A stretch of 64,000 nt of DNA. It comes from Eleginops maclovinus (lineage: Eukaryota; Chordata; Actinopteri; Perciformes; Eleginopidae). Numbering within the stretch: the first letter of the stretch is position 1; every line of letters begins with the position of its first letter. The notes beneath the pieces were generated by a model. It made no database searches and was not told the DNA's origin. It was given only the letters and a program-made list of their open reading frames with translations. This document shows positions 25,066 to 41,235 of the stretch, piece after piece. Position numbers and translations under genes: made by a program. Location of the stretch: positions 8,247,427 to 8,311,426 of the forward strand of contig NC_086366.1 in the NCBI RefSeq assembly GCF_036324505.1, in the 5' to 3' direction.

Positions 25066-28000
25066 AGAAAATCAATACAGATATTTTCTGAGCTGTATTC
25101 TGACACTTGATTAATGCAAAGTGGAGCAACAAACTTACTTCACCTGCTGTGAAGAATCCAATGCATTAGTCAATGTAAATTTATCCTAAAGCTAAATGTC
25201 TTTTTTTGGTTTTTACTCAAGCAATATATCATAATGACTTTGGATGCTCCCTGACCTTTACTCCAAAAACTCTACTGTTACCTTGGTTCACACATGCGCA
25301 GTGTGAACTATGTGTGAGAACATGATGTCCCGATGAAGCTCCTCTCTGGCAGATAGAAGAAGAGGCAGCTGGCATAGTGCAGGTGTATTGAAGAAGAATA
25401 ACACGCATCCCAAATCTCAGTTTGCTGTGAAACAATAAAACTAAACAAATTTAGTCTAGCATAAAGATGTTTTCTACTTTAAGTAGAACATATGTATAAT
25501 ACAAAAAGTAGGATACTTGGATAAGAGTGACTTGTGGATTTTAATCACACTGAAGAAACCAATCACAGACACAAAGTGAAGGGGGTTGTTCTGGTATGTT
25601 GGTGTTCATTACTGTGGTGAGGACAGCAGTCTCCTGCCAGTTCTATGAAGCTCTACAGAGAATAAGCTCTGTGCTCTCCTGCTGCTCTGACTCTCTCCAT
25701 GGTGCTGTCTGGCAGGATGAGCCTTGGTCGAGTTTATCGAGTAACTTAACACCACCTTAAATGTATCTTTGCTTACCTACAATGGCTTCTCCTCTCACCC
25801 TGCTGCAGTGAAGTACCGGTGAACTAAATGGCCGTGGCGTCGTCAGAGTCGCGCAGAGTGTTAAACATTAACTTTTGATCACACCCAACCACACCTATTA
25901 GTTATGCTGCTGTAGGTGTAGTGAGAAGTGGAAAGTGCTTGACAAATCCATACCGGTCTGTGGTTTATGAGTTTCGTTTGTTACATCCATCCTAGCCGGC
26001 CTCTCTCTTCTGCCTTTTTCCTTTCTTTTTGAAAAGTAAAGACTCCTTTGCATCCTTGCATACCACAAGATCTGAGCGTGTATGATGGAAAAGGAAAAGA
26101 GAAAAAGTCATCCATTTTTATGACACTCCATATGTTTCCATGTTTTTCCCCAGAGTGATCTCATATATTTCCCCTCATAGTATATCAATCCCAATCATTC
26201 ATCCATCATTGTATTCAGTATTTCACACACATCCCAAGGTTTGCTGGGGAACAGAAACACTGTGGGCTGCAAATAAATTATGAATCAAGACCGTTAGAGG
26301 TGAGCATCTTTGAAATGTATTAGGTGTGATAAGTCATGAACTGCACTCTGTAAAATGAATCAGCGTCTCTCTCTGTAATGAGGGGGACATGTTTTCACCG
26401 GCACTGGAGATTTCTCTGATTGCTGAGCTGTAAAAGCTTTTGTCGGAGCCGGAGAAAAATAAAGACTTAAAAACTATGACATTTTCTTTCTTACATTTTG
26501 AATGTTAATGTCTTAGTCCAACATATGTTTTAGCATTTCGCTTAAATATCAGTTATAATGGCTAATGTGAAATCATTTTCTACCACCTGTCCATGCATAA
26601 TTACTCATTACAGTCATGTGTGGGAGGCTGTGCATATTTATTTCATATTGTTGCATCATTGAAACAGCATCTGCCATGTTTCAGTCTACATCTTAATGGA
26701 TTGTGATGTGTCTTTTATTACACCGGGTTACCTAATGTTCCTTACCAGACAGACACACAAACACACACTCTCTTAGATCTGATATCTGCTGTATTACCAT
26801 GAATAATATCTGACAGCTCGCAAGCGTGCAGTATGTATGCAAAATCCTTTACTTATAATCCACCTTCTTTCTCCGTTTGTCATCAGATTGTTTTCATTGG
26901 ATTCAGTTTAACCTTTGCTTTGTTTCTCTTGCTGCTGGCAGGTTAAGAAGAACAACTATATGCAATTTCTCTGAGCATCAAATAAATGAGCAGTGTGACA
27001 GAAACAGGTGGGGAATGTAAATAAACCCTCCAAACACTGTCCACCCATGGCACTAGGTATCGTCGATGAAAACTCAACACAGATGGGAACTGAGAACATA
27101 CATTTCCATAAATACAAACACATGAGAAAATGTAGCTCCAATCTGCAGTGTTACTTCTGTGTACAGGCAAAGGTTAAAAAACAAAGTTAAGCCCATTTGA
27201 AGAAATACTTCATCCCATAAAACAAAAAACAATTGTGTATCAATTGCTCAGTCCCTATTCTTGGCTGGCCTGCATGGTGAAAGAAGAATCGTTTTGGAGA
27301 TGTCCCATACATCTAAAGTAGAGATGTCTGCTTCATGATTTCTCTCATTGTGATTCTAATATCTTTCTTTTATGGAGATAGAATCTCACCACACGATAGC
27401 AGATGTGCATAACTTTGTAACATTGCTATCTTCTGTAGGTGCTCTCAATGCAGCAGAAGGTAAATCTTAAAAAATAAAACAATTAAACTATAGCAACTTT
27501 TCTGTGACTCTGAGGATGTCCCATGACTTCTTTGGAGGAAAACTACTCTTATTCACACAGACACCAGGCCTTCTCCAGGGAGACCAATAAGACTCTCTAT
27601 ACTTCAATCTCCAAAATAAATATGATTTATTATTATTTCTTTGAGTAGTGTATTTGCCTAAGTAAATAATGTGCGCCACATCATGTCTACAGGCAATAGT
27701 ATCAACCACAGGGTGTCAACTATAAGTGAAGAGGAAGATAATATACAACTTGTTGACCAACAAACCCTTCCTTGCTTTTTCCCCCTCTTCTTCACTGGCC
27801 TTCATGTGTAGCAGTAATCGCAGTGAGAGCAATGATGGGAGACATCGTGGTTGTGGGGCTAGTGAAATGTTTCGGATTTGTTCAGATTTGCTGTCAGTGT
27901 TGAACCTTGAAACGCTGCTTCAGTGGAAACACATTGTGCATCTGTCTGTCCGCCGCTGAATTGAGTTGTTTAGGTATGTGAAGTGACTTCCCTTCCTGAA

Positions 28001-28370
28001 AACAACTGACATGAGCAGGAGATCTCCTCGTGATGAAGCCTGTGACCTGAGCTGACAGCTGTCTTCATGTGCAGTAGCAGTGTGTGACACAGAGAAGAGA
28101 GCAGCTGAACGCAGGCTGATGGTACAGTAGTAGAGAAGTGAACACTCAGGTGGGGGCTGTTGGACTGTCAACTCCACTATTGGGGTTATATTAGTGTGCC
28201 TGCCTCTCTGATGATGTATGTAGATCAGTAGCATGTGTGATTTATTTTCTTAAATACAAAGTGAATGTGTAGCATTTGAAGCATTGATTCTAAGTCAGGG
28301 CTACTTTGTACACACATCTGTTTTCACTTTGATCCATGATATCTGCATCATGGATTGGATCAGTCAGTCT
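25066..28370. other. Unannotated non-coding tract
   Basis: AT-rich sequence with no recognisable exon, RNA gene or transposon. Short homeobox-like ATTA motifs are scattered around 26.58-26.66 kb, which is not enough to call an element. Confidence 0.5.
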
Positions 28371-28472
28371 TGACCTATTGGATTATCTTTGGCACTGCTC
28401 TCTTGCTGGCAAGCAGCCTGGTAATGTGGTGTGTGTTTGTGTGTGAGTGTGAGGAAAGAAGGAAGAAGCAAG
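28371..28472 (+). pseudogene. Possible relic transmembrane exon (repeat block D, copy 1)
   Basis: An open frame gives a hydrophobic stretch (about 28376-28450: YWIIFGTALLLASSLVMW followed by CVFVCEC). Next comes a charged EERRKKQ (28451-28471) and an AAG|GTATG splice donor (GT at 28473). A single-pass helix, a basic stop-transfer segment and a phase-1 donor are the usual layout of a receptor transmembrane exon, which is why I record it. A diverged copy at 35691-35758 (TATTGGATT, ACTGCTCT, GCTGGCA.GCAGCCTGG) shows that this block is duplicated. No extracellular domain, clear acceptor or downstream exon is established, and no family is recognised. The feature could be a chance hydrophobic frame in a repeat. 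Confidence 0.3.
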
Positions 28473-29352
28473 GTATGCTGAGCATCAGTTTCGATCACAC
28501 TGTTCCACCCTCTCATCTCCCTCTAACAAGGCCAGCTGCCATGAAATTTATGCACATTTCACATGAGACTGATCAGCATGTATATGCGGTGGCATTACCA
28601 GGAGCAACTGCAGGTGATGTTCAGTCAAGTTTGTTAGATTTAATAACCCAGAGTGGTTACACATGTCTTCATCTCCCTCCCTGGCTGTTTGTCCTGGCTT
28701 TTCATGAAATTCTCAGAGTGAAGACTCTTGTCAATTATTTGGCTTATCAATGGATTAATATGTAACAAAAGAGTATTTCTGGTCTGTTCATAATTTAATT
28801 ATGTGTATCCGTCAATGGTGGAGCTGTGGAGTTCAGTTTTAAGGAATAGGTATTAGTAACGTACATGATTGTAAACAAGCTAGTGTGAAAACTGCTGCCT
28901 GCACTTATTACAGTGATCAGAGCAAATGGCTAAAGGAGCAGAGTCAGTCCAGAGTCAGAAGACCTCCACTGGAAAAGACACACAGAACTGTATTAGACCG
29001 GTCTCTGTGGAGAACAGAGTCAGATATCAACCGATACATCAGCAGAACAACCAGAGACAGCTGATGCTGTACTCTGAGGAGGAGAGGAGGAAAGAACACA
29101 TGGTTGAGTCAGGCTGTCTGTCAGTGGAGAGGAGCAAAGGATCATAGACTGTGTTACAAACTGAAAAGGTTGTTTGAGTGTGTGCTTGCCTCGTCCATGG
29201 GACGTGTGTGTGTGCTTAAGTTGGAAGATGTATTTTTCAGCCCTCTATACCCAGTATGGGGATTCCATGTCAAGCAGGTCAAGGATGCCTGTCTGATCGA
29301 ACAGCAGCCTCCATGCTGAGAAACAGACAGGTAGACTATCTGACACACGCAT

Positions 29353-29353
<1 letters not shown>
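28473..29353. other. Unannotated non-coding tract
   Basis: A 73-codon frame at 28926-29147 is rich in Gln, Glu and Arg. It could in principle be a cytoplasmic-tail exon following the membrane-like segment at 28.37 kb, but it has no recognisable motif or clear splice sites. Confidence 0.35.

Positions 29354-29440
<87 letters not shown>
29354..29440. repeat. (CA)43 microsatellite
   Basis: A perfect CA run of 87 bp. Cys-Val and Thr-His open frames over it are artefacts. Confidence 0.97.
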
Positions 29441-29442
<2 letters not shown>

Positions 29443-31330
29443 TCAATCAGTTAAGAAATTCAGTGTGTGTCATAGATGATAATGTTATATTCAGTAACTT
29501 TGTAAGACGATATTTTGCTCCATTGATTTGTACGCTCTTCACTTCCCTACCATTTAATCCCTGCATGCTGCCATCAAATCCGCCACTTCTGCCTTAAGAA
29601 CTTTAATATTCAATGACTCCATGTGAACAGTTGTGTGGTGAAATATGTTTAATACCTGCATTTAAAATCTCTCCAGAAGAAAAAAGTTGGTTGTAGATGA
29701 ACAGATGATTATTTGATTCCTTTCAATTGTGCAGCATTGCTCACATCATTAAGGGACCTGGGTATTGAAGAGGAGCTCCAAGTCCCTGTAAATGACATCA
29801 GTGTTGTGATATTACATTTTATGGCTTTTGATTTAATAAGTAAAACCACTAGTTAAAGATGTATTACAAAAACCAGCAGGTATACAGTGTGAGGATGCCA
29901 GAACACGCACAGTGTATGTGTCTGCTCTGCCTCTTCTAACCTGTTGCAAATTCTACAGCTTATAGTTAGTTTACATATATACGGCGTATACATTTTTAAA
30001 ATTGATAATACTTTCACAGGCATCCCTGTCTGTGTGTGTTATATCTCAGTGGTATGTGTGCTCTGTTATGATTAATATATATATTTGAAGTAAAGATGTA
30101 TTGTTCTTGCTGCTTGGACTCATTTAGAGCGATCCCCTGAGTATCATCAGTCTCACACAACTGTGAAACATTGCGTTACTATAAATGGTTTACTGTCCTC
30201 TGACACATTTCTCAGACAGTGAGGTGAAGGTGATATTTAATTATAACTATAATTCAACAGCTGACTGAACACCTTACTGTGTCTGTATGTTGAAGAGTTA
30301 AATAACCAACAGAGATGCATGGACAGTATTTATATTGATAACACATTTAATGACACCTTTACTGAGTCCCATTTATCAAGTTCTACTTTCATACATAAGG
30401 TTAAACGAGTAAGAAAGGTCACACACTTCACATTGTGGTGGTTCTCTGCACCAAAGCCCCACACTGATTACTGACAGACAACAATGACACATTCATCACA
30501 TTTTATCTAATGACTAATGGAAATCATCAGAGTACTTTTAGAGTAAAGTCAATGGCGGTCAAAGCAGCTATTTGCCACCATGATGAATCACTTCTTACTG
30601 CGGTGATGTTGTTGTTTCACAGTAATGGATTTATTGTCTCATAATGAACAGAACAACTTTTCAATATCAGCTGAATGACGACCGTGTCTCTGATGTTCAC
30701 TGTGACCGTGCATCATTAGCTGCTATGCTCCATGTTAGCGGTTTTAATTTTTAGTTATCCATCAGGGTAGAACACATGCCAAAGGAATCGTGGTTAGCTG
30801 AGACTGGTTAGCAATGCTTAAGCTGTGGATCAATGGGGGAACATTTAAGATGAATGTTTGGTTGCAGCTTTGGAGCTCTGAGGCTCTACACGCTGGATAA
30901 ACAGTGTAATATCAATTTAGTGTACTAATTTAGCTGCTGTAGCCTCGTAGCTAAAACCCAAGCGGGGGTGTGCAAGGTTAAATGTGTGTGTGCTCACTAG
31001 ACCGTGTGTAATGTTTATGCTTTTTTTTCATATTAAAACATGTACAGGAGGGAGAAGACGTGGACAGACTGCAATCATTATTATTATAGTATATTTCCTA
31101 ACTGTCACTCAGTTAGTATGCATCAGGCAGCTGAATCCCCTCATGGATCAAAGTGTGTGTGAGAGGATTGACAGCATGGAGGCTACAGAAATGGACCAAT
31201 GGAAGTCAGGCTGTGGACTGCAGCTGTCTAAGAAGAAGCTGTACATCAATCTACAGGAGTAGCATTAAGGGTGAGACTTGGCATGGTTTTTGTTACAGAG
31301 TTTGTCCAGTCATACGGATTAATTAATAAC
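29441..31330. other. Unannotated non-coding tract
   Basis: No recognisable gene. The 92-codon frame at 30984-31262 has no known domain. Confidence 0.5.
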
Positions 31331-31545
31331 AATAATATTACATTTTATTTATGTAGTGCCTTTCAAAACATAGTTATAAAGTGCTTTCACATAAACATTG
31401 TGAACTAAACAACAGTATCTAATCACAAGAAAAAGTAATCAAACAAAAATACAGATTAAAAATAAATACAATTAAACTAAAAATGAAATCAAATAAAAGA
31501 AAACGAGTTTTAAAAAGTGACTTAAAAGAGCTGACAGATTGTACA
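31331..31545 (+). repeat. Teleost A-rich interspersed repeat
   Basis: It begins ATATTACATTTTATTTATGT, then AGTGCCTTTCAAAACATAGT and ATAAAGTGCTTTCACATAAA. An A-rich part follows, ending TTTTAAAAAGTGACTTAAAA. This order is familiar from a common fish repeat ('tttatagagcgcctttcaaaa'). The class is unassigned and the boundaries are approximate. Confidence 0.55.
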
Positions 31546-34312
31546 ACCCTGATCTCATCAGTTGTTTCAAATGAATGTTATACTTTTTTAATTAAATGTG
31601 ATTGTGTGACAGTGGGGGGATGTAGAAACCTTCCCCCCGTGTTAAACTAACAGGTAGTATTGAATAAATTAGAACTTTAAGAGTATTGTGTTTATTAATG
31701 AACATTATCCTCGATCAAGCTGCCTACTTGTTCCATTCAAAACTACATTTTAACTAACAATATTAGGTAATCTTCGCTTGATAATTGTTGAAAGTAAATA
31801 TTTCATACTGAGGAGGAGCAGACTGTATAATGACAATGAAAGATTAATGACTGCTGGATTGACAGCTGGTTGTTCAGAAGGACTGTAGCACTGGGAGTAC
31901 AGAATCGGCATCAGAACTGTTCTCTCGAGATACTTATCGCAGGATGGGGAACTCGTACTGAGCACAGATGGATTTATGGAGGAGTTCCTCTGGAGCCAAC
32001 TGACAGGGAGGCTCATTATCTAAACATGGCTGATAAATTTGCCAAGACGGTAATCTAAAACATGGTCCTGCAGGAGTACTGCATAAAATATGTGCGTGGA
32101 GTTCACTTTTGTGACAGTGTTGGATTGGTTTAGATATAATCAAGACACTTAAATTTCATATTTAATAACTTGTTACATTTTATACTAAAACATGTTTTCC
32201 AAGCATGTCCACATTGTGAAGTTTCAGTAGTTTCGCCTCACAGTCCAAATGCAGCAGCTTCAATCTATGGACTTTCCTTTCAAACAACACCTTTTCCCCA
32301 TGACGCCACCTAAAGCAATATAATACCATGACTCAGCTTTGGTGCTTACAGTCTCAACACATTACCTTTCTCCCCTAAACCCCCCCCACCTGCTCTGAGT
32401 GCAGCATTTCAAAAATAATCCGCCTCATTTCCCATAAATCACTGGTCTCAGTGGAAGGGAGATATGTCAGGGCTGAGTGTGAGCTCCAGGACATTGTTAA
32501 TTGTATGTTGTTGTTTTCTCATGTTTTCCCACCCATTCTCTTAAACCGTATCCTCATCAAAACTTCACCTAGTTGACAAATATAAAGTGATCTAAAAATG
32601 ATCCACACATAATAATGAGGATGAAGATATTTGAAGAAGGTACTGTTCCTGCGCTCTGGTAAATCATGCGTCCCTTTTGAACCACATGTATAGGACAAAC
32701 ATTCCTATAATGTTTATTCCTACAGTAAGAGTTGACCTATAATTGAGACACGCTGTTTTAACATTGCCCCTGGGAAGCAGCTGTATCTGCACCATAATGA
32801 AATATGGACGCACTGCATGCCTACCTTGTCCTGTGTATCCTTTTACACTGCACAGCCATTTACACACTCCATTATTAATATCAACATTGCACACTCTGTG
32901 AGATGTCTCAACTATAAGCCATATTCATTCTGCTCTGTCATGCAGGACTAAGCTGTTTCTCTTTCAGTCTCAATCAGCCTCTGACATTTTGCCACTTTCA
33001 CTGGAGATGAGATCTTCAATACTAACTGTCCATTTACACTACTTATTTATTAAATATTACATACAATACTGATGAAACATATTGCCCCCCAAGCTCTCTG
33101 CATTATTCAGTATACCAGTTGTTATGTCTGGTGTTTTTGGCGACTCACCAGTGCTGGAGCAATGCAGAGGCCTTTAACATCAAAGAAGAGACCCTAGTGA
33201 TGGTTCACCAGCTATGTTGGAAAAGCTCCAGCTGAAAATGTGTAGAAGCATCCGATAAAAGTTTCTATATTCACTTGAAAACATATGGTGTGAAGCATTG
33301 TCCTAAACTCCACCATCCCGATTGTGGGTCGTATTTCTTGTATTTTGTAAGGGAAGTGTTCTATGGTTACAATCTTCCTGAATCTCCTAACTTCTTCGTA
33401 CATAAGACTAGAAGTGTGATCAAACCCAGAAGCACTTTATAGAAAGCCTGCCATTTCAATACTGCATACTCGCATGGTATTTTACACTGTTTCTTTATGA
33501 AGATGCTTTGAGCAGTTTGTTCTGTCCTCACCAGGCGCCCATTCACTTGACTAGACAGACAGCTAACAATAGAATGATGGAATGACTTTCTGAGGCAGAA
33601 GTGGGTTTTGAACATTTACTCCATCCTTCAAGTTTACAGAATTCTTCCTTTTCTCCTTCGTAAACTAAATAAACAAACAGAAATGTACATAAAAGTGTGT
33701 TTGCTTCATCCTTCTACATACATACACAGTGTAGCATAGAAATCACGTGAGGAAAATAACATACTAGTTAGCTTGCTCGCTCTACATGACTTGCAGAAGT
33801 TCTTCAGACATTCTATCTACACAAAAAAGATTTATTGCCATTAATTTGACTACAAATTAACTTAAGATGCATAAAAGCATAAATTGGTCCTTCATACACA
33901 AAATCATAAACATTGACTCACAAGCAAAGCCTTAACAAGGGCAAGAACGTCCTTCAAGGATGAGCATCTCTTCACCTTGGCATGTTCTGACTCAACTGAA
34001 GTAATGAACTTCCTACTCTAGCTAGATTTGACATCACAGGAAGTTACATCAGCTGAAGGTAAGTATCAAAATAAAAGGCAGGATTAATAATGAGTGTTTC
34101 CTCACTAGAAAGACACTAGGTGGTGCTAAAACCCCCAAAAATTCCAATGCCATGACACAGTTACACTCAGATTCATTTTTCATGTTGGATTATTAACTAT
34201 GTTTAATGGTTTGAGAGTTGAGAAGATGTTTGCGTTTGACAGTGACAGTTAAAGCGTAACGTTTATGCATCTGAAACATAGTGAGACATGGCTGACATGC
34301 TCAGTTGCCTTA
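31546..34312. other. Unannotated non-coding tract
   Basis: No recognisable gene. The 62-codon frame at 31870-32058 looks mildly protein-like (Trp- and Tyr-containing) but matches no family that I know. Confidence 0.45.
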
Positions 34313-34440
34313 TCTGGAGAGAGGAGTTGGTCTGACAGTGGGAGTGATCAAGATAACAAGTCTGCAGAGACTCAACAGGATACTCCTCAGGAGTCAGCAG
34401 GGCTCTCCTCCTTTCTCTTCAATCTGTTTATGAAATTCAG
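34313..34440 (+). repeat. Diverged repeat block A, copy 2
   Basis: Partner of 24333-24475: GGAGAGAGGAG, GGGAGTGATCAAGATAACAA, AGAGACTCAACAGGA and GGAGTCAGCAGGGCTCTCCT. The frame giving SGER, NKS, TQQD and PQES is open here for about 40 codons and then stops. Confidence 0.6.
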
Positions 34441-34745
34441 CTGAATCCTACTGCTGAATGCAGGAGAGATACATGTGAGACTTTCCCATGTGATTGTGGA
34501 GGGAGACGTCATTAGAGGTTGGAGTGTTTGCAGAAATGTTAAAGAAACAGCTCGAGAGATCATCAGTTTTAAGTTTCTCTCTCACAGGAATGCAGGTCCC
34601 CTTCTGAATATACACCACATTTATTTTCTGTTGGAGGTGGATATATCAAACCCTGACAAATTCACCCTCACAGCTTACAGACAGTTGCAGTGACCCTGTG
34701 CGGTTCATTGACTGATACATTCGACAACTCACAAGCATACGTGTC

Positions 34746-37832
<3,087 letters not shown>

Positions 37833-37893
<61 letters not shown>

Positions 37894-37914
37894 GTCCTTT
37901 TTTTTTTTTTTTTT
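37833..37914. repeat. (TG)29 microsatellite and poly-T
   Basis: A perfect TG run at 37833-37890, followed after TTAGTCC by 17 T residues at 37898-37914. Confidence 0.95.
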
Positions 37915-39580
37915 ACCATAGGCTCTATAAACACCTGATTGGCAAAATACATTATTTATATGGCTATTAAAAAAACAAAACACATCACACATTACCTGAA
38001 ATTGTATCAAATGGAAATGATATTTTGCTCTGAGTGTTTGTATCATTTGTGGCAAAAAAAAAAAAGGTTTCTACCTTCTGTCCTTCAGGGCTTAATTCCT
38101 CATAGCATCCATAAATCATGTTGTACTTTTAATTAAACGACAAAACATTTGATGATCAATTATTTGTAATTAGAACCAAAGAGCACCTTGTATCATTCAC
38201 ATTTAGTCCATGCTGCTGAATCACTTTTACAGTCACTGTTTTAGTTTAGGCCTCCGTTTTAATACTTCTATTTTGACTGTGACTCATAGACACACTTTAA
38301 GCATGATTACATACTGGTGACTATGATGTTTAAATACTGAAATATAGTTTTACTACCGAGGATATGAGACTACATTGTGATGAAACTGTGTGCCTATCTG
38401 TCCAACAGCAGCATTTCTACGCTGTCTTATCTAAACGTTACAGCACTGAATGTGTGGCTGTGTGGAAATCAGAATATCAAATGTGCGCATGAGGTGTTTA
38501 ACATTCAAAGGGTTCAGTAGTAAACAACTTGAGGGCTAAAGACTCCTACTCTGTGCTACATGTATCCTTATCCCTAGCTTCCTGCATTATTTGACAGATC
38601 GTAAACTGTCTGTCGATTTCAATAATCGGTAACCAGGAAGCTGATGAGACCTTGCAGCTTTTCATTAGTTGGGAAGCTTGTGATTCAGCTACAGTCCTAA
38701 CAATATATAAACAAATGCTTGTTTTGCTTCACGTAACCTTGTGTTTGAATCTTGAAATAAGTACACATAATGCACACTAATGCCTGATGTCGACAGGTCT
38801 CAGTTTTAGGTTGACTGAACTTAAAACTGTATATCCTTTGTTTGACTGCGGGTATAGTCTTGTGAAGTTTCTGGCAGCTTGGTAGATTCAATGTGTATCC
38901 AAACTACACTTTTGTCACCAGTTCTGGACATTATCTCTGTTAGGATGACCGTCAACTGGAGCACACTAACAGAGATAATGTCGGAGGGGTGGCCGTGCTC
39001 ACTTATCTTTGCTGTTTGATGCTAATCTAAGGAAGGACACGGTGGCAGCATGAAAGCCTCAGGTTCCTGCCTTGTAAACTGATACAGCATCATATGATCA
39101 GATCTGCAGTTTGATTATAGCTAAAGATAAAAATGTTGTGGCTAGATGACATACATGTTGAAGAGGAGTGGGAGGAGGGAGGAGAAGAACCATCTTTATG
39201 TGAAATGCAAACAATACACTGTTGCTTCAGTCACAGATCACTTTGGTGTGTGTGTCATGGAAATGGGGAGTGGATTGATTAACTCACCTCAGCTATTCCT
39301 GCTGTTAGTTTTCTACAACAGGAAAAGGAAATGGTATATTGGTGTGTGATTTGTTAAGTTTTTTGTTATTGGCTGTTGCTGTGTGGTAGGTGTGGATATT
39401 TCCTCTCAGCCTATCAGCAGCTGTTTCCTGCAGTGCTTTGAGACCAACATTAGGCACTGTGACAGGTCTTTGGACACACTGACTGAAGGTTCACTCTCCA
39501 CAGGTGGTACGGCATCAGCGTCTGTTGTGTTAATGTAATGTGTCGTGCTGACATTTCAGGAGAGGCTCCGGGAGAGGATG
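37915..39580. other. Mostly unannotated tract
   Basis: No gene recognised. The only clear structure is the 17-bp inverted repeat at 38927-38982. Confidence 0.5.
38927..38982. repeat. 17-bp perfect inverted repeat
   Basis: GACATTATCTCTGTTAG (38927-38943) and its exact reverse complement (38966-38982) flank a 22-nt spacer. A transcript of either strand could fold into a 17-bp stem. No miRNA-like context or transposon ends were established. Confidence 0.9.
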
Positions 39581-39775
39581 TGACCCACAAGGAGGTGCAA
39601 AGAGACACAGCTGCAGGAGAGGGAGGAACTCTTACAATCCACTGCCAAATACACACACTGACTCTCTGCCAGAGGTTACTCAGCTGGATGACATAAAAAT
39701 TGTCTCTACCGATCCAACTGACTTTCATTAACAGCGTCTAGCCATGGCAAAGGACCAGGAGCAGCCTGTCACAGC
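39581..39775 (+). repeat. Diverged repeat block G, copy 1
   Basis: It aligns with 47911-48112: GAGGT.{1,3}A.AGA, GGAGAGGGAGGAACTCTTAC against GGAGGAAAGGACAGAGCAAC, the exact TCCACTGCCAA, and near the end ACCAGGAGCAGCCTGTCA (ACCAAGGAGCAGCCTGTCA in the other copy). In one frame this copy reads GEGGTLTIHCQ, reminiscent of the first-cysteine strand of an immunoglobulin fold. That alone does not support a call. Confidence 0.6.
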
Positions 39776-41136
39776 ATGAGGGGCCAGGGTGCGAACAGGG
39801 TGGAAACACAGTAGGGGTGTCAAAGAGACTGTCCCACAGGTGAAGATACATCACTGTCCACATGTTTAGCTGAATCCTACTGTATGTGTTATTCAGCTCA
39901 TTGCAAAGGTTTTACATATAAAACTGAACTGGATCTCTCTCATCCATTGTGCTACATGCTCTAATAGCTATTTGGCTTCCTTCCTAAGTATGACATGCTA
40001 CGAGTGCAATACTGATCTTTTCTGAAGTTTGGCTTTTATAGTGTAGATTTTAAACATATGTGTTTACAGGCTTTGTTTTTGAATTCACATGTACATCACA
40101 ACTTTGATCAGATCCCTGTCCTCTGGTAAGGATTATATTACAAACTATCTTAATACTGTTTTGTTTTCTTCAGTCCAAATGACAAACTGAGGCATAGATT
40201 AATTACTGCATAGTCAGATTGACCAAACTGTTAACATTTTTTGGACAATTGCAATTTGTGTCCTCTTTGGTACTCACTTTCTAAACAGTTTAATGCGTTG
40301 TGAATTCAAACCTACAATTGTTGCTCCTACAGATTCCTTTTGAAGTCTCTGGATGCTAGTTGCTTGTTTTCCGGAAGCTTTTGTAGATAAGTATAGTATG
40401 CATCATTTATGTAATTAAGAGCGCAGTTTGGTAGTTAGTGTTATCATGGGAAATGAAACACACATTGAATAACTTGATAGTGTTATGTGACTAGAAAACA
40501 TTAAGACATTGTCATCACCCACTCATTGAAATCCCTCAGAGACAAAAACATCTAATAAACCAACACACACACAGAGTAGTTCTCGGAAACTGTTGAGCTT
40601 TTAAACTCAGACACTTTTGAAAGAAGGCTTTTAAGTATTGATCCCAGACAGTAGTCATGTCCTATATGTCACATTCACATTTATAGTTGTCAGCCAGAGC
40701 AGACCTAATCCTCTGTTGCTCTGCAGGAGAAGCAGCAGCACACACAGAGAGGTCTGGCCCTCAGCCTCTTGTGTATCCACTGCAGTGTGAAATGCTGCCC
40801 ACTGGGCTCCATCTCTTCAGGTCTGATGGTCCTTTTATAATCAGCAGCTCCTTTTTAGATGTGTGCTGCTCTGATGAGACCCAGTAAATGAGAGAAAGAG
40901 GGTAGAGGAAAGAAATAACCATTATCATAAAAAGTGAAAAGTGATTTCTGAAAAAATGTATTAGATAAATCGTTATGTACAAATATTCATCTTCTGTCTC
41001 AGTAACATGGAGTGCAGCAGCTGCTCATATCTTATCGCCTTCAAGCTTAGCTGCTGAATATCTGAGTGTGCGTATGTGGATGAAGTCTATTTTTCCTCAT
41101 CAGTTGAATCATTCATACTGTACATGTTTTTCATTA
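39776..41136. other. Unannotated non-coding tract
   Basis: No recognisable gene or transposon. Confidence 0.5.
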
Positions 41137-41235
41137 GCAGCTCTGGTTGCTGTCAGCAGGGCAGATCTGCTGGTGTGGCTGTGATCAGTTCGCAGTGTGA
41201 TGCATGACAACTGCCTGCTGGGAGATCTGTGAGCT
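41137..41235 (+). repeat. Diverged repeat block F, copy 2
   Basis: Partner of 19391-19505, sharing CAGCAGGGCAGATCTGCTG and neighbouring phrases. Confidence 0.55.
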
